Positions 52,601 to 60,240 of a stretch of DNA of 64,000 bases are shown here, one piece after another. The DNA is from Novosphingobium sp. RL4 (GTDB lineage: Bacteria; Pseudomonadota; Alphaproteobacteria; Sphingomonadales; Sphingomonadaceae): contig NZ_CP141944.1 in NCBI RefSeq assembly GCF_035658495.1, positions 1,328,001 to 1,392,000 on the forward strand, given 5' to 3'. Below the pieces are notes generated by a model that saw nothing but the letters and a program-made list of their open reading frames with translations, was not told where the DNA came from and ran no database searches. How positions within the stretch are numbered: the stretch's first letter is position 1; each line of letters opens with the position of its first letter. The position numbers were made by a program, and so were the translations under genes.

Positions 52601-52867
52601 GGGCTCAGCCAGGGAACCAGTGCGCAGCGAAACTTCATCACCAAGCAGATCGCGAAGCTGCCGATCCGCTTCGTCGTCAAGATCAAGGCGCCGTTCTTCA
52701 AGCTCTTCGGCTCGATGCGTTCGCTTTACGATCCCACTTACGTCACCGATCCGCGTGCGGTCGGCATATTCAGCACGGTGCCGGGGCAGGTCCCGACGGG
52801 CGATCCCGGTTCAACTCGTCCCGCCCCAGCCACCATTCAGCCTCCAGTCAGCGAGAATAATCCATGA
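49661..52867 (+). CDS. ydbH: YdbH-like AsmA/TamB-superfamily intermembrane lipid-transport protein
   Basis: 1068 residues from ATG 49661 (ribosome site GAAGGA); GTG 49649 is possible. An N-terminal transmembrane helix (ALVLLTGAALGLAGTWFW) anchors a very long periplasmic beta-rich protein of the repeating beta-groove type. The C-terminal ending SYLGALTYKDLSAMGNFAFG, SVDYRHMEIGLGGSISGEL, and KIKAPFFKLFGSMRSLYDP identifies YdbH. In E. coli YdbH, TamB and YhdP jointly move phospholipids to the outer membrane, and YdbH needs YnbE and YdbL. All three partners are encoded consecutively here, with 4-base overlap to ynbE. Divergent from radC. Confidence 0.88.
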   Translation: MPQEHDPATAPAETPPPRRKRRRAFALVLLTGAALGLAGTWFWREDIAENLISGELAKLGLPATYEIVNIGPSEQVVRNLVIGDPRRPDLTVEEIRVATRLNWGWPGIGRITVVRPRLFGTLHGGRFSLGSLDKVLHAGEPSKDYALPDLDVAVEDGRALIESDYGRIAARLAGKGGLRGGFDGELAALSPHLAAQGCEAGRTTLYGRVRISGGKPRFTGPLRFDGLACPKQSLRVAKSGAQLDVTLDRLLDGGEGRIGLDAGETGFAANRLEGLTGSGRFTYRRQALTAQFRVEAKGLATPQARLGQLAFDGSLRSANGLARFDLDGDVTGKGVSIGESVDAMLVEAARAGEGTLAAPVATQVRSALARETRGSTLDANLILRRGEDGFSLVVPRGHWRGASGASLLALSRLQAKFGANDRRPVVTGNFASGGQGLPQVSGRMESDARGHLALQVEMPEYRAGDSRVALPHFALSQTPDGTMSFTGETRLSGALPGGAAQDLVLPIDGRWGADGTLAVWPRCTTIGFGRLAFANLTLDRRSLQVCPARGGSILRSHAGGFDIAAGVPALDVSGHLGETPIRVASGPLGYAQFAGRPGALTAKAVDVSLGPREAPSRFRLATLDAQVGKDIGGAFDEADISLAAVPLDLKQTAGNWRYSGGVLAIDKARFTLVDRQQAPRFQPLVARDGTLRLENNVITAQAVLREPTSDREMVRADVVHDLGKASGHADLAVSGITFDKQVQAETLSPLLLGIVSNLEGSVHGTGRIDWNGQGVTSHGRFATDGLDFAAAFGPVKGLSGDIAFTDLLGFVTAPDQKLKIASINPGVEVTDGELSFQMEPGYLLRLNGARWPFMSGTLTLDPATMRIGASETRHYKLNVSGLDAATFVQHLELTNINATGVFDGEVPLVFDEQGGRIVDGYLASRDPGGNVSYLGALTYKDLSAMGNFAFGALKSVDYRHMEIGLGGSISGELLTRISFDGLSQGTSAQRNFITKQIAKLPIRFVVKIKAPFFKLFGSMRSLYDPTYVTDPRAVGIFSTVPGQVPTGDPGSTRPAPATIQPPVSENNP

Positions 52868-53151
52868 AGGCCCTGGAATTGACCGGAAGCACTCCGGCTG
52901 CGACAAGTCCGGCGATGATGAGCCAGGCACTCCACAACCCGCAGCAGGTTCCCTTTCGGTCCGGCAGGCGCGCCGTTCGCGCCCTGATGGTGGTGATGGG
53001 TCTGGGATCGATGCTGGGCGGATGCGTGAATGTGAGCGCGCCCGACAAGCCGATAGTGATCGAACTCAACATCAACATCAGGCAGGAAGTTATCTATCGT
53101 CTCTCCCAGGACGCGGAGAACACGATCAAGGAAAACGAAGGCGTATTCTGA
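52864..53151 (+). CDS. ynbE: YnbE-like outer-membrane lipoprotein
   Basis: 95 residues from ATG 52864, which overlaps the ydbH stop as ATGA. A lipobox LGGC near 55 follows a hydrophobic stretch (ALMVVMGLGSML). The C-terminal NINIRQEVIYRLSQDAENTI is the conserved YnbE core. In E. coli YnbE extends the beta-groove of YdbH to the outer membrane. The first 40 residues are longer than the usual YnbE (about 60), so a later start such as ATG 52915 is possible; the lipobox location then gives a conventional signal peptide. The stop overlaps the ydbL start by one base. Confidence 0.85.
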   Translation: MKALELTGSTPAATSPAMMSQALHNPQQVPFRSGRRAVRALMVVMGLGSMLGGCVNVSAPDKPIVIELNINIRQEVIYRLSQDAENTIKENEGVF

Positions 53152-53546
53152 TGAGCAAGATCCGTTTCAGCAGTCCCGTCGCCTATCTGGGTGCGATTGC
53201 GCTGGCACTTGGTGCCGGTAGCGGCGCGCTGGCGCAGGAAGGGCGCGACCCGGCCTATGCCGCAGCCCGTGCCGCAGGGCAGGTGGGCGAACAGAAGGAC
53301 GGTTATCTCGGCGTGATCGGAGCGCCTTCCGCCGATATTCGCGCCATGGTTCGTGACCTCAACAACAAGCGGCGCGCGATCTACACCGAAAAGGCCGCGG
53401 GCAAGAGCACGATCGAGGAATATGCCTTTGCCACGGCATGCCGCCTGATCTCGCAGACCCAGCCGGGCGAAAAGTATCAGGCCCCCGATGGTTCATGGAA
53501 GGTTCGCGGTGCCGGAGCGCCGGAGCGCGATGCACGCTGCCCCTGA
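53151..53546 (+). CDS. ydbL: YdbL-family periplasmic protein (DUF1318)
   Basis: 131 residues. A signal peptide MSKIRFSSPVAYLGAIALAL with cleavage near ALA-QEG. The remaining part carries ARAAGQVGEQKDGYLGVIG and LNNKRRAIYTEKAAGKSTIE, with a terminal GSWKVRG, the DUF1318/YdbL pattern. YdbL acts with YnbE and YdbH in E. coli as a periplasmic assembly factor that prevents improper YnbE polymerisation. Start overlaps the ynbE stop (TGATG). The transcript ends at an intrinsic terminator 43 bases downstream. Confidence 0.87.
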   Translation: MSKIRFSSPVAYLGAIALALGAGSGALAQEGRDPAYAAARAAGQVGEQKDGYLGVIGAPSADIRAMVRDLNNKRRAIYTEKAAGKSTIEEYAFATACRLISQTQPGEKYQAPDGSWKVRGAGAPERDARCP

Positions 53547-53588
53547 TATCGGGCTGGCGCTGATATCGACAGCGTCTAATGAACATTG

Positions 53589-53621
53589 AAAGGGCGGCCG
53601 GTTTTCCGGTCGCCCTTTTTC
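53589..53621 (+). terminator. Intrinsic terminator of the ydbH operon
   Basis: Arms AAAGGGCGGCCGG (53589-53601) and CCGGTCGCCCTTT (53606-53618), one G-U pair, TTTT loop, then a T run. Located 43 bases after ydbL. Confidence 0.85.
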
Positions 53622-53931
53622 GTATGTCGAAGAGCGCCGCGTTCGCGAAGGCGAGCGGCCGGGCTTCCTCCCGAGCTGAATATCCCGGCGGACGTTCGGC
53701 GCGTTCTTGAGGATTTTCTTCGGCATCGTCCTTGCGGTATTGTCCGCAAGGCACCACTTCCGCAGCCTGATCGACACTTGGACACACGCCGTCGCGTGTG
53801 AACAACTGTTGCCGCGCGCCTCGTGCCATGGTTGACTCAAGAATAGCCCCACCCTAAGGGGGCGGCGCCCTCGGCGGGCAGCCGTTGAACGCGTCATTAC
53901 GTTCCTATTCGTTTGAGAGGAGGAGCCTGAC
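53622..53931. other. Intergenic region with inverted repeats upstream of the ATP synthase operon
   Basis: 310 bases with no gene I can support. It holds two perfect inverted repeats: CCTTGCGG with CCGCAAGG (53730-53751) and a CACACGC-N4-GCGTGTG hairpin near 53782-53800. A weak atp promoter follows (TTGACT 53832-53837, TAAGGG 53855-53860, 17-base spacer). I cannot say whether the repeats are a small RNA or regulatory sites. Confidence 0.4.
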
Positions 53932-54252
53932 ATGAACGACGAGCCGTCCGCACGGGAACCTGTCGGCGAGGATGCGCGCCTCGATTCGCTGGACGATCGG
54001 CTGAAAGCCCTTCGTGAGCGGGAGGCGAAGCGTCAGAAGCCGGTCGCGGGCGCGGAAACGGACGATGCCTATCGTGCCGGAAACCGCGTCCTGGCCGACT
54101 TGCTCGGTGGGGTTGCCGGTGGTCTGTTTCTTGGCTGGGTGATTGATCACTTTGCCGGAACATCGCCCTGGGGTCTGATGGTAATGATGTTCCTCGGAAT
54201 ATTCGTTGCCTTCAGGAATATTATCAGGAATTCGAACCGGCGCCCGGATTGA
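53932..54252 (+). CDS. atpI: AtpZ/AtpI family protein
   Basis: 106 residues with a strong ribosome site (GAGAGGAGGAG). The N terminus is charged (DSLDDRLKALREREAKRQKP). Two hydrophobic helices follow (NRVLADLLGGVAGGLFLGWV near 52 and LMVMMFLGIFVAFRNII near 82). AtpI or AtpZ helps assemble the c-ring and may bind Mg2+ for the F-ATPase. First gene of the F0 operon, and its stop at 54252 overlaps the frame upstream of atpB. Confidence 0.9.
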   Translation: MNDEPSAREPVGEDARLDSLDDRLKALREREAKRQKPVAGAETDDAYRAGNRVLADLLGGVAGGLFLGWVIDHFAGTSPWGLMVMMFLGIFVAFRNIIRNSNRRPD

Positions 54253-54305
54253 CCCAAGGGGGGTGGATTAGGGCGCTGTCGTTCATTGGCGACAGGGATA
54301 TTCGC

Positions 54306-55091
54306 GTGGCAGCCGAAGCGAAGGTCGATCCGATGCACCAGTTCAGCATCCAGCCGTTGTTCGGCTCGGAAGGCTGGAGCATCGCCGGTTACAACATCGC
54401 CTTCACCAACAGCACGCTGTGGATGGCGATTGCCGCCGTCACGCTGGCGTTCTTCGTTGCGGGCGGCATGAAGCGCCAGCTCGTGCCCGGTCGTTGGCAG
54501 ATGGCGGTGGAAACCTTCACCGGCTTCATCGACGGCATGCTGGCTGCGAACGTCGGCCCCGGCGGCAAGAAGTACGTTCCGTACATCTTCTCGCTGTTCA
54601 TGTTCATTCTCTTCGCGAACTTCCTCGGCCTGCTGCCGCTGGGCGTGATCGGTCTCCATGCCTTCACGTTCACCAGCCACTTCTCGGCCACGGGCGTTCT
54701 TGCGGTGCTTTCCTTCGCGATCGTCATCATCGTCGGTTTCGCGAAGCACAAGCTGCACTTCTTCTCGCTGTTCGTGCCGCACGGCACTCCGGTGATCATG
54801 ATCCCGCTGATCTTCTGCGTGGAACTGATCTCCTTCCTGGTGCGCCCGTTCAGCCTCGGCCTGCGTCTTTTCGTCGCAATGATGGCCGGCCACGTCCTTC
54901 TTGAGGTTCTTTCGAGCTTCGTCATCAGCTCGGGCAATGCCGGTATCGGCCTCTTCGCCATCGCCGGGCTGCCCAGCTTCATCCTGATGGTCGGCATCTG
55001 CGCTCTCGAGCTGCTGGTTGCCGGTATCCAGGCCTATGTTTTCGCTCTTCTCACTTGCGTCTATCTCAACGACGCCGAGAATCTTCACTGA
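54306..55091 (+). CDS. atpB: ATP synthase F0 subunit a
   Basis: 261 residues from GTG 54306 (VAAEAKVDPMHQFSIQPLF); a TTG at 54249 would add 19 unlike residues. The proton channel subunit has five or six helices. The conserved arginine lies in FLVRPFSLGLRLFVAMMAGH near 200 with the essential Arg in LGLRLF. Also typical are HTFTFT-like HAFTFTSHF and NFLGLLPLG. Together with the c-ring it forms the half-channels. Part of atpI-atpB-atpE-atpF'-atpF; 42 bases precede atpE. Confidence 0.95.
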   Translation: MAAEAKVDPMHQFSIQPLFGSEGWSIAGYNIAFTNSTLWMAIAAVTLAFFVAGGMKRQLVPGRWQMAVETFTGFIDGMLAANVGPGGKKYVPYIFSLFMFILFANFLGLLPLGVIGLHAFTFTSHFSATGVLAVLSFAIVIIVGFAKHKLHFFSLFVPHGTPVIMIPLIFCVELISFLVRPFSLGLRLFVAMMAGHVLLEVLSSFVISSGNAGIGLFAIAGLPSFILMVGICALELLVAGIQAYVFALLTCVYLNDAENLH

Positions 55092-55132
55092 TTTTTCAGT
55101 CTCACTCGAGTTTTCCAAAGGGAGTTTTTGAA

Positions 55133-55357
55133 ATGGACGCAGAAGCTGCAAAGCTGCTTGGTGCTGGTTTCGCCGCAATCGGTTGCGGCCTCGCCTCGAT
55201 CGGCGTGGGTAGCGTTTTCGCGAAGTTCCTCGAAGGCGCGCTGCGCAATCCGGGCGCCGCTGATGCCCAGCAGGGCCGTCTCTTCATCGGCTTCGCCGGT
55301 GCCGAACTTCTCGGTCTGCTGTCGTTCGTCGTTGCCGCGCTGCTGATCTTCGCCTGA
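55133..55357 (+). CDS. atpE: ATP synthase F0 subunit c
   Basis: 74 residues, two helices with a polar loop (ALRNPGAADAQQGRLF). The proton-carrying acid is Glu58 in FAGAELLGLLSF. The first helix has GAGFAAIGCGLASIGVGSVF. The subunit assembles as the rotating c-ring. Ribosome site AAAGGGAG precedes ATG 55133, consistent with high expression. The gene begins 42 bases after atpB and ends 102 bases before the b' subunit gene. Confidence 0.96.
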   Translation: MDAEAAKLLGAGFAAIGCGLASIGVGSVFAKFLEGALRNPGAADAQQGRLFIGFAGAELLGLLSFVVAALLIFA

Positions 55358-55459
55358 TCGCGCGCCACTGATCCGGTCCGGCTGCCCGAACCCTTTGGTG
55401 AGGCGGCCGGATCACCGGATGCAAGAATTCTATCGGCCACTTCGAGACAGGGCGGACCC

Positions 55460-55954
55460 ATGCCTCAGATCGCACAGCTAGCCGCGACTTATTCCAGCCA
55501 GATCTTCTGGATGCTGATCTTCTTCGGCTTCACGTTCTTCGTCGTTGGACGGGGAATGGTTCCCAAGGTCATGGATACGGTCGCGCAGCGCGACAAGCAG
55601 ATTGCCGACGACCTCGCCGCCGCCGAGCGCTTCCGCGCATCGGCCGATGCGGAAGAGGAAGCCTGGCGCACGCGTGAGAACGCTAACCGCGCCGAGGCGC
55701 AGGCCCTTATCGCGGAAGCCCGCGCCAAGGCCGCTGCCGTCACGACCGAGCGCCTCGCGACCGCGCAGGTGGCAATCGACGCCACGCTCGCCGAAGCCGA
55801 AACCCGTATCTCGCAGGCACGCCGTTCGGCCGCCGCCGAGATCGAGGACGTCGCCGCCGACGCCGCGCGCGAGATCGTCAGCCGCATTGCCGGCCTGACT
55901 CTTGACGACGGTGCGGTTCGTTCCGCCGTTAAGGAGAACCTGGTCCATGGCTGA
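55460..55954 (+). CDS. atpF': ATP synthase F0 subunit b'
   Basis: 164 residues. A short N-terminal periplasmic part and a transmembrane helix (SSQIFWMLIFFGFTFFVVG near 12-30) precede a long, mostly alpha-helical coiled-coil stalk rich in Ala, Glu and Arg (AAERFRASADAEEEAWRTRE). Alphaproteobacteria and phototrophs have two different b chains, b' and b, forming a heterodimeric stator. Being first, this is the b' chain by convention. The last eight bases overlap the next gene (ATGGCTGA). Confidence 0.9.
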   Translation: MPQIAQLAATYSSQIFWMLIFFGFTFFVVGRGMVPKVMDTVAQRDKQIADDLAAAERFRASADAEEEAWRTRENANRAEAQALIAEARAKAAAVTTERLATAQVAIDATLAEAETRISQARRSAAAEIEDVAADAAREIVSRIAGLTLDDGAVRSAVKENLVHG

Positions 55955-56540
55955 GAACACTGAGCTGTCCACCACGGACACCGTCGTCGCCGAGGGTACG
56001 TCCCACGAAGGCGCCGAGATGGCAGGAACCCAGGCCGGCGTGGAGCATCATGCCGAACCGCTGCTGCTGGGCGTCGCCCCGCCGGTTGCGGTCGTCAGCG
56101 CCTCGATGCTGGTGCTCATCGCGATCATGCTCTGGAAGGGGCTGCCGAAGATGATCTCCGGCGGTCTCGACAGCAAGATTGCCGAGATCAAGGCGCAGCT
56201 TGCCGAAGCCACGACTCTGCGCGCCGAAGCGGAAGCGCTGCGCAAGGAATATGCCGACAAGATCGCGAGCGCCGAAAAGGACGCCGCGGCCATGCTCGAC
56301 CATGCCCGTCACGAAGCGGAAACCATCGTCGCCAAGGCTCAGGCCGATACGACCGATGTCATCGCCCGCCGCGAGAAGATGGCCCAGGACAAGATCGGCG
56401 CCGTCGAACGTGCCGCCGTCACCGAACTGCGCCAGCAAGCCGCTGCCGCCGCTGCCGCGGCAGCGCGGGGCCTTATCAAGACCAACCATTCGGCGGATGC
56501 CGACAAGGCGCTGGTCGATCAGGCAATCGCCGGAATCTGA
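55947..56540 (+). CDS. atpF: ATP synthase F0 subunit b
   Basis: 197 residues from ATG 55947. The N-terminal 45 residues are a hydrophilic extension (TTDTVVAEGTSHEGAEMAGT), followed by a transmembrane helix (VVSASMLVLIAIMLWKGLP) and a long charged coiled coil (IAEIKAQLAEATTLRAEAEA) that forms the peripheral stalk with b'. It overlaps atpF' by 8 bases. The F0 block ends here: no F1 genes (atpHAGDC) follow, matching the split F0/F1 arrangement of most Alphaproteobacteria. A strong terminator lies 30 bases downstream. Confidence 0.92.
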   Translation: MAENTELSTTDTVVAEGTSHEGAEMAGTQAGVEHHAEPLLLGVAPPVAVVSASMLVLIAIMLWKGLPKMISGGLDSKIAEIKAQLAEATTLRAEAEALRKEYADKIASAEKDAAAMLDHARHEAETIVAKAQADTTDVIARREKMAQDKIGAVERAAVTELRQQAAAAAAAAARGLIKTNHSADADKALVDQAIAGI

Positions 56541-56569
56541 TCTTTTCCGGATCGGCTGCGAAGCAAAAG

Positions 56570-56598
56570 GCCTCCGTGCGCTGCACGGGGGCTTTTTT
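56570..56598 (+). terminator. Intrinsic terminator of the F0 operon
   Basis: Arms GCCTCCGTGC (56570-56579) and GCACGGGGGC (56583-56592) with a GCT loop and six T residues (56593-56598). Confidence 0.9.
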
Positions 56599-56814
56599 GT
56601 GTCCCGCGTCCGGTCATGTCCGGCGGGAGCGTGATCGGGAGTTGACGGGCGCTGCGTTTGGGATCAGAGCGACGCCCGCGCAGCCCATGTTGCTGCGGTG
56701 TTTCAGGAAGCGAGGACATGTCAAGCGACAGTTCCAGTAGGACCGCACGCCCGGAGGTCGTCCGCTAGTTCTCGCTGGCCGTCGTCCGCCCGGGTCGTGC
56801 GGACGAAAGGTGTG

Positions 56815-58176
56815 ATGATGGTGAACGACCTCTTCGCCGGCGTGACCGCCGGTGCCCGTCCCGCCAAGAGCGGGCTCTATATTGCAGATATCGTCGAGAT
56901 GCTTCAGGCGCTGGCGCCGCAGGCCGCTGCCGCCAAGCTCGGCCGCATGGCCGACGTGCGCGCCGTGGCTGTGCTTGACCGGCCCGAATTCTCGGCGGCT
57001 CCCGATGTCCTGGCCTTGCTGCCGCAGCCGCGCGCCGTCCAGCTTCTTGCGCAGATGGCGGAAGACCGGGCTGCCGACGTGCTTGCCGAAATGGACGAAG
57101 CCGTGGCTGGCCAGCTCCTCGGCGCCCTTGCTCCCGAAGTGCGCACTTCGCTGCGCAGCCTGCTGGCATGGCCGGAAGACAGCGCCGGCGGCATGATGAC
57201 GACGGAGTTCGTCGCCGCACGGATTTCGGCCAGCGTGGCTGAAGTTCTCGATCTCATCCGTACGGTGGAGCGCAGCCGCGAGACGGTCTATTCGGTGTTC
57301 CTTCTCGACGAGCGGGGCCGCCTCGATGCCACGATCTCGCTGCGCCGCCTGATCGCCGCACAGCCCGATTCGCCGGCGATCGACCTTGCCCGGGACCGGG
57401 AGCCGGTAACGGTGACGCCCGGCACCGACCGCGAGGAGGTGGCTCACCTCATCCGGCGGCACGATCTTCTTGCGCTGCCGGTGGTGGACGACGAGGGGCG
57501 GCCCCTCGGGATCGTCACCGTGGATGACGTGCTTGACGCGCTGGTGGCCGAGCATACCGAGGACGTCCAGAAGTTCGGCGGACTGGAGGCGTTCGACCGC
57601 CCCTATCTCGAAACCGGCTTCTTCGAGATGATCCGCAAACGCGCGGGCTGGCTCAGCGTGCTGTTCGTTTCGGAAATGCTCACCGCCAGCGCCATGCAGC
57701 ATTTCGAGAACGAACTGGCCCGTGCAGTGGTGCTGACGCTGTTCATCCCGCTGATCATGAGTTCGGGCGGCAACAGCGGCAGCCAGGCGACCTCGCTCAT
57801 CATCCGGGCGCTTGCGGTCGGCCAGGTGCGCCTGCGCGACTGGTGGCGCGTGGCGCTGCGCGAACTGCCGGCGGGCATGGTGCTGGGCGCCATCCTCGGT
57901 ACGGTGGGCTTCGTGCGCATCGCCGCGTGGCAGGCGCTGGGCTTCTATGATTACGGCAGCCACTGGATCCTGATCGCGACCACTGTTTCGGCCGGTCTTG
58001 TAGGGATCGTGACGTTCGGTTCGCTGGCGGGCTCGATGCTGCCGTTCCTGCTCCAGAAGCTGGGCTTCGATCCGGCCAGTGCATCGGCCCCGTTCGTCGC
58101 GACGCTCGTGGATGTCACGGGGCTGGTGATCTATTTCACCATCGCGCTTGCCATTCTATCCGGTACGCTGCTCTAG
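56815..58176 (+). CDS. mgtE: Magnesium transporter MgtE
   Basis: 453 residues from ATG 56815 (or 56818, three bases on). MgtE layout: N-terminal helical domain (about 1-125), CBS domains (about 130-260, e.g. VVDDEGRPLGIVTVDDVLDA), and five transmembrane helices with the ion-selectivity region FIPLIMSSGGNSGSQATSLI near 318-337. The protein would gate Mg2+ entry according to intracellular Mg2+ bound to the CBS domains. The 216-base 5' leader after the atp terminator shows several GC-rich self-complementary stretches, but I do not recognise a known Mg2+ riboswitch (M-box) in it. Confidence 0.93.
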   Translation: MMVNDLFAGVTAGARPAKSGLYIADIVEMLQALAPQAAAAKLGRMADVRAVAVLDRPEFSAAPDVLALLPQPRAVQLLAQMAEDRAADVLAEMDEAVAGQLLGALAPEVRTSLRSLLAWPEDSAGGMMTTEFVAARISASVAEVLDLIRTVERSRETVYSVFLLDERGRLDATISLRRLIAAQPDSPAIDLARDREPVTVTPGTDREEVAHLIRRHDLLALPVVDDEGRPLGIVTVDDVLDALVAEHTEDVQKFGGLEAFDRPYLETGFFEMIRKRAGWLSVLFVSEMLTASAMQHFENELARAVVLTLFIPLIMSSGGNSGSQATSLIIRALAVGQVRLRDWWRVALRELPAGMVLGAILGTVGFVRIAAWQALGFYDYGSHWILIATTVSAGLVGIVTFGSLAGSMLPFLLQKLGFDPASASAPFVATLVDVTGLVIYFTIALAILSGTLL

Positions 58177-58239
58177 GCCCGGATGATCGAATTGGCGACC
58201 CATCCCTTGTCGCCGGATACCAGACGAAAGGACGGCCCC

Positions 58240-59406
58240 ATGGCATTCACCGCGAAGATCCTGTTGCTCGGCTCGGGCGAACTGGGCCGCGAATTCGTGA
58301 TCTCGGCCAAGCGGCTCGGCTGTCAGGTTGTGGCCTGCGACGCTTATGAGGGCGCGCCTGCCATGCAGGTGGCGGACCAGTTCGAGGTGTTCTCCATGCT
58401 CGATGGCGAGCGCCTGCGTGCCGCCATCGAGAAGCACCGGCCCGATTTCATCGTCCCCGAGGTTGAGGCGATCCGCACCGAGGTGCTGGCGGAAGTGGAG
58501 GCCGAGGGTTTCTGCGTCGTGCCGTCCGCGCGCGCGACCCAGATGACGATGAACCGCGACCGTATCCGCGAAGTGGCGGCGACGGAACTCGGCCTGCGGA
58601 CTTCGCGCTATCGCTATGCCGAGAACCTGGATGAGGTCATGGCCGGCGCCGCGCACACGGGGCTGCCTTGCGTCATCAAGCCGGTCATGTCGTCATCGGG
58701 CAAGGGCCAGAGCACGGTGCGCGATGCCGCCGATCTGGAGAAGGCGTGGGACTACGCCGTGTCCAACATGCGCGGTGACCGTGCGCGCGTGATCGTGGAG
58801 GAGTTCGTCGATTTCGATTACGAGATCACCCTCCTGACCGTGCGCAGCCGCGAGGGCGTGTCGTTCTGCCCGCCGATCGGCCACCGACAGGAGCGCGGCG
58901 ATTACCAGGAATCCTGGCAGCCGACGCCGATGGCGCCCTCCGCCATCGCCGATGCGCAGGACATGGCGCGCAAGGTCGTGGACGATCTTGGCGGTTACGG
59001 CATTTTCGGCGTGGAGTTCTTCGTGAAGGGCGAGGATGTGATCTTCTCCGAGCTCTCGCCGCGCCCGCACGATACCGGGATGGTCACGCTCATCTCGCAG
59101 AACCTTTCCGAGTTCGACCTCCACGCGCGCGCGATTCTCGGCCTGCCGATCCCGGAAATCACCCTGCATGGGCCCAGCGCCTCGGCGGTGATCCTGGCTG
59201 ACCGGGTGTCCGATTCCTTCGCTTACGAAGGCCAGGCAGATGCGCTGGCGACGCCGGGCGGCCAAGTGGACCTGCGCCTTTTCGCCAAGCCCACGACGCG
59301 GCCCTATCGCCGGATGGGCGCGACGCTGGCGCTCGCCGGAGATACAGACAGCGCACGCCGGATCGCGGCGGAAGCCGCCGCGAAAGTGCGCATCGTTTAC
59401 GAATAA
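58240..59406 (+). CDS. purT: Formate-dependent phosphoribosylglycinamide formyltransferase
   Basis: 388 residues from ATG 58240 (AAAGGA, 9 bases upstream). PurT uses formate and ATP for step three of purine synthesis, in place of or besides folate-dependent PurN. The ATP-grasp fold has ILLLGSGELGREFVISAKRL near 7, IVPEVEAIRTEVLAEVEAEG near 69, PVMSSSGKGQSTVRDA near 148 and the C-terminal FSELSPRPHDTGMVTLISQN near 269. An ATG at 58183 would add 19 residues; it sits only six bases after the mgtE stop. The gene is convergent with gloB, with a perfect stem between. Confidence 0.93.
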   Translation: MAFTAKILLLGSGELGREFVISAKRLGCQVVACDAYEGAPAMQVADQFEVFSMLDGERLRAAIEKHRPDFIVPEVEAIRTEVLAEVEAEGFCVVPSARATQMTMNRDRIREVAATELGLRTSRYRYAENLDEVMAGAAHTGLPCVIKPVMSSSGKGQSTVRDAADLEKAWDYAVSNMRGDRARVIVEEFVDFDYEITLLTVRSREGVSFCPPIGHRQERGDYQESWQPTPMAPSAIADAQDMARKVVDDLGGYGIFGVEFFVKGEDVIFSELSPRPHDTGMVTLISQNLSEFDLHARAILGLPIPEITLHGPSASAVILADRVSDSFAYEGQADALATPGGQVDLRLFAKPTTRPYRRMGATLALAGDTDSARRIAAEAAAKVRIVYE

Positions 59407-59412
59407 GGGGAG

Positions 59413-59435
59413 GGCAGGGGAGCCGCTCCCCTGCC
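59413..59435. terminator. Stem-loop between purT and gloB
   Basis: Perfect 10-base arms GGCAGGGGAG (59413-59422) and CTCCCCTGCC (59426-59435) with a 3-base loop, between convergent stop codons. No T-run. Confidence 0.55.
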
Positions 59436-59438
59436 GCC

Positions 59439-60209
59439 TCAGAAGCTGTTCTTGGCTTCCCGCAGGGCCGCGAATGTAGCCACCGCGTCTCCATGTGACC
59501 CTTCCGGCGCCCAGCGCGCCTGCAGCGCCGGATCGTCCGCGCGCAGGAACGGGTTGGTGAGCAGTTCGCGGCCCAGCTTGGCCGGAACAGTGGGCAGCCC
59601 GGCCGCCCGGGCGCGGACGATATCGTCGGCATAGGCTGCCAGCTCGGCATTGTCGGGGTCGGCGTGAAGCGCGAACCTGGCGTTCGATGCGGTATATTCG
59701 TGCGCGCAGTAGAGCATCGTGCCCGCAGGAAGCGCCTTGATCCGCTGGAGGCTCGCCCAGAACTGGGCCGGATCGCCTTCGAACATGCGCCCGCAGCCCA
59801 GCGCAAAGACCGAATCGCCGACGAAAGCCATTTGAGCGCCGGGAATGTAGTAGGCGCAGTGGCCCAGCGTATGGCCGCCCACGTCGATAACCTGGGCTTT
59901 CCAGTCACCCAGCGAAACCACGTCGCCTTGCATCACCGTGCGGTCCACGCCGTCGATCCTTGCGGCATCGCCCTGCGGCGCGGTGATCGTGCAGTTGGTG
60001 ACGGCCTTGATGGCCGCATTCCCGCCAGCGTGATCGGGGTGCCAGTGGGTGTTCCAGATCTGGGTGATCTGCCAGCCCCTGTGTGCGGCCTCGCGCAGAT
60101 ATTCGTCGGCATCCGGGGTATCGATGCAAGCGGTTTCGCCGCTCGCCGGATCGTGCAGCAGGTAGCCGTAATTGTCGCTGAGACAGGGAAACTGGTGGAC
60201 TTCGAGCAT
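59439..60209 (-). CDS. gloB: Hydroxyacylglutathione hydrolase (glyoxalase II)
   Basis: 256 residues. The second glyoxalase step hydrolyses S-lactoylglutathione to lactate and glutathione. The metallo-beta-lactamase motif THWHPDHAGGN near residue 54 holds the dinuclear metal site; further ligands are in GHTLGHCAYY near 112, VGDSVFALGCGRMFEG near 130 and the C-terminal HEYTASN near 169 with the glutathione-binding elements. Ribosome site GAGGAGAG 5 bases before the start. An amber-interrupted small frame (60241-60399) lies just upstream on the same strand. Confidence 0.95.
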   Translation of the reverse strand: MLEVHQFPCLSDNYGYLLHDPASGETACIDTPDADEYLREAAHRGWQITQIWNTHWHPDHAGGNAAIKAVTNCTITAPQGDAARIDGVDRTVMQGDVVSLGDWKAQVIDVGGHTLGHCAYYIPGAQMAFVGDSVFALGCGRMFEGDPAQFWASLQRIKALPAGTMLYCAHEYTASNARFALHADPDNAELAAYADDIVRARAAGLPTVPAKLGRELLTNPFLRADDPALQARWAPEGSHGDAVATFAALREAKNSF

Positions 60210-60240
60210 GGGGTCTCTCCTCAGGGAGAGATTTAGGAGC

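Noticed and set aside
53493..53933. Minus-strand basic frame (MPKKILKNAPNVRRDIQ) with a possible ribosome site, considered as ribosomal protein L36 or similar
   Set aside because: The sequence does not match L36 or any basic ribosomal protein, and the frame runs through the ydbL terminator and into ydbL.
56599..56814. Magnesium riboswitch (M-box or similar) upstream of mgtE
   Set aside because: I could not recognise a conserved M-box core; only generic GC-rich stems are present. A covariance search would be needed to decide.
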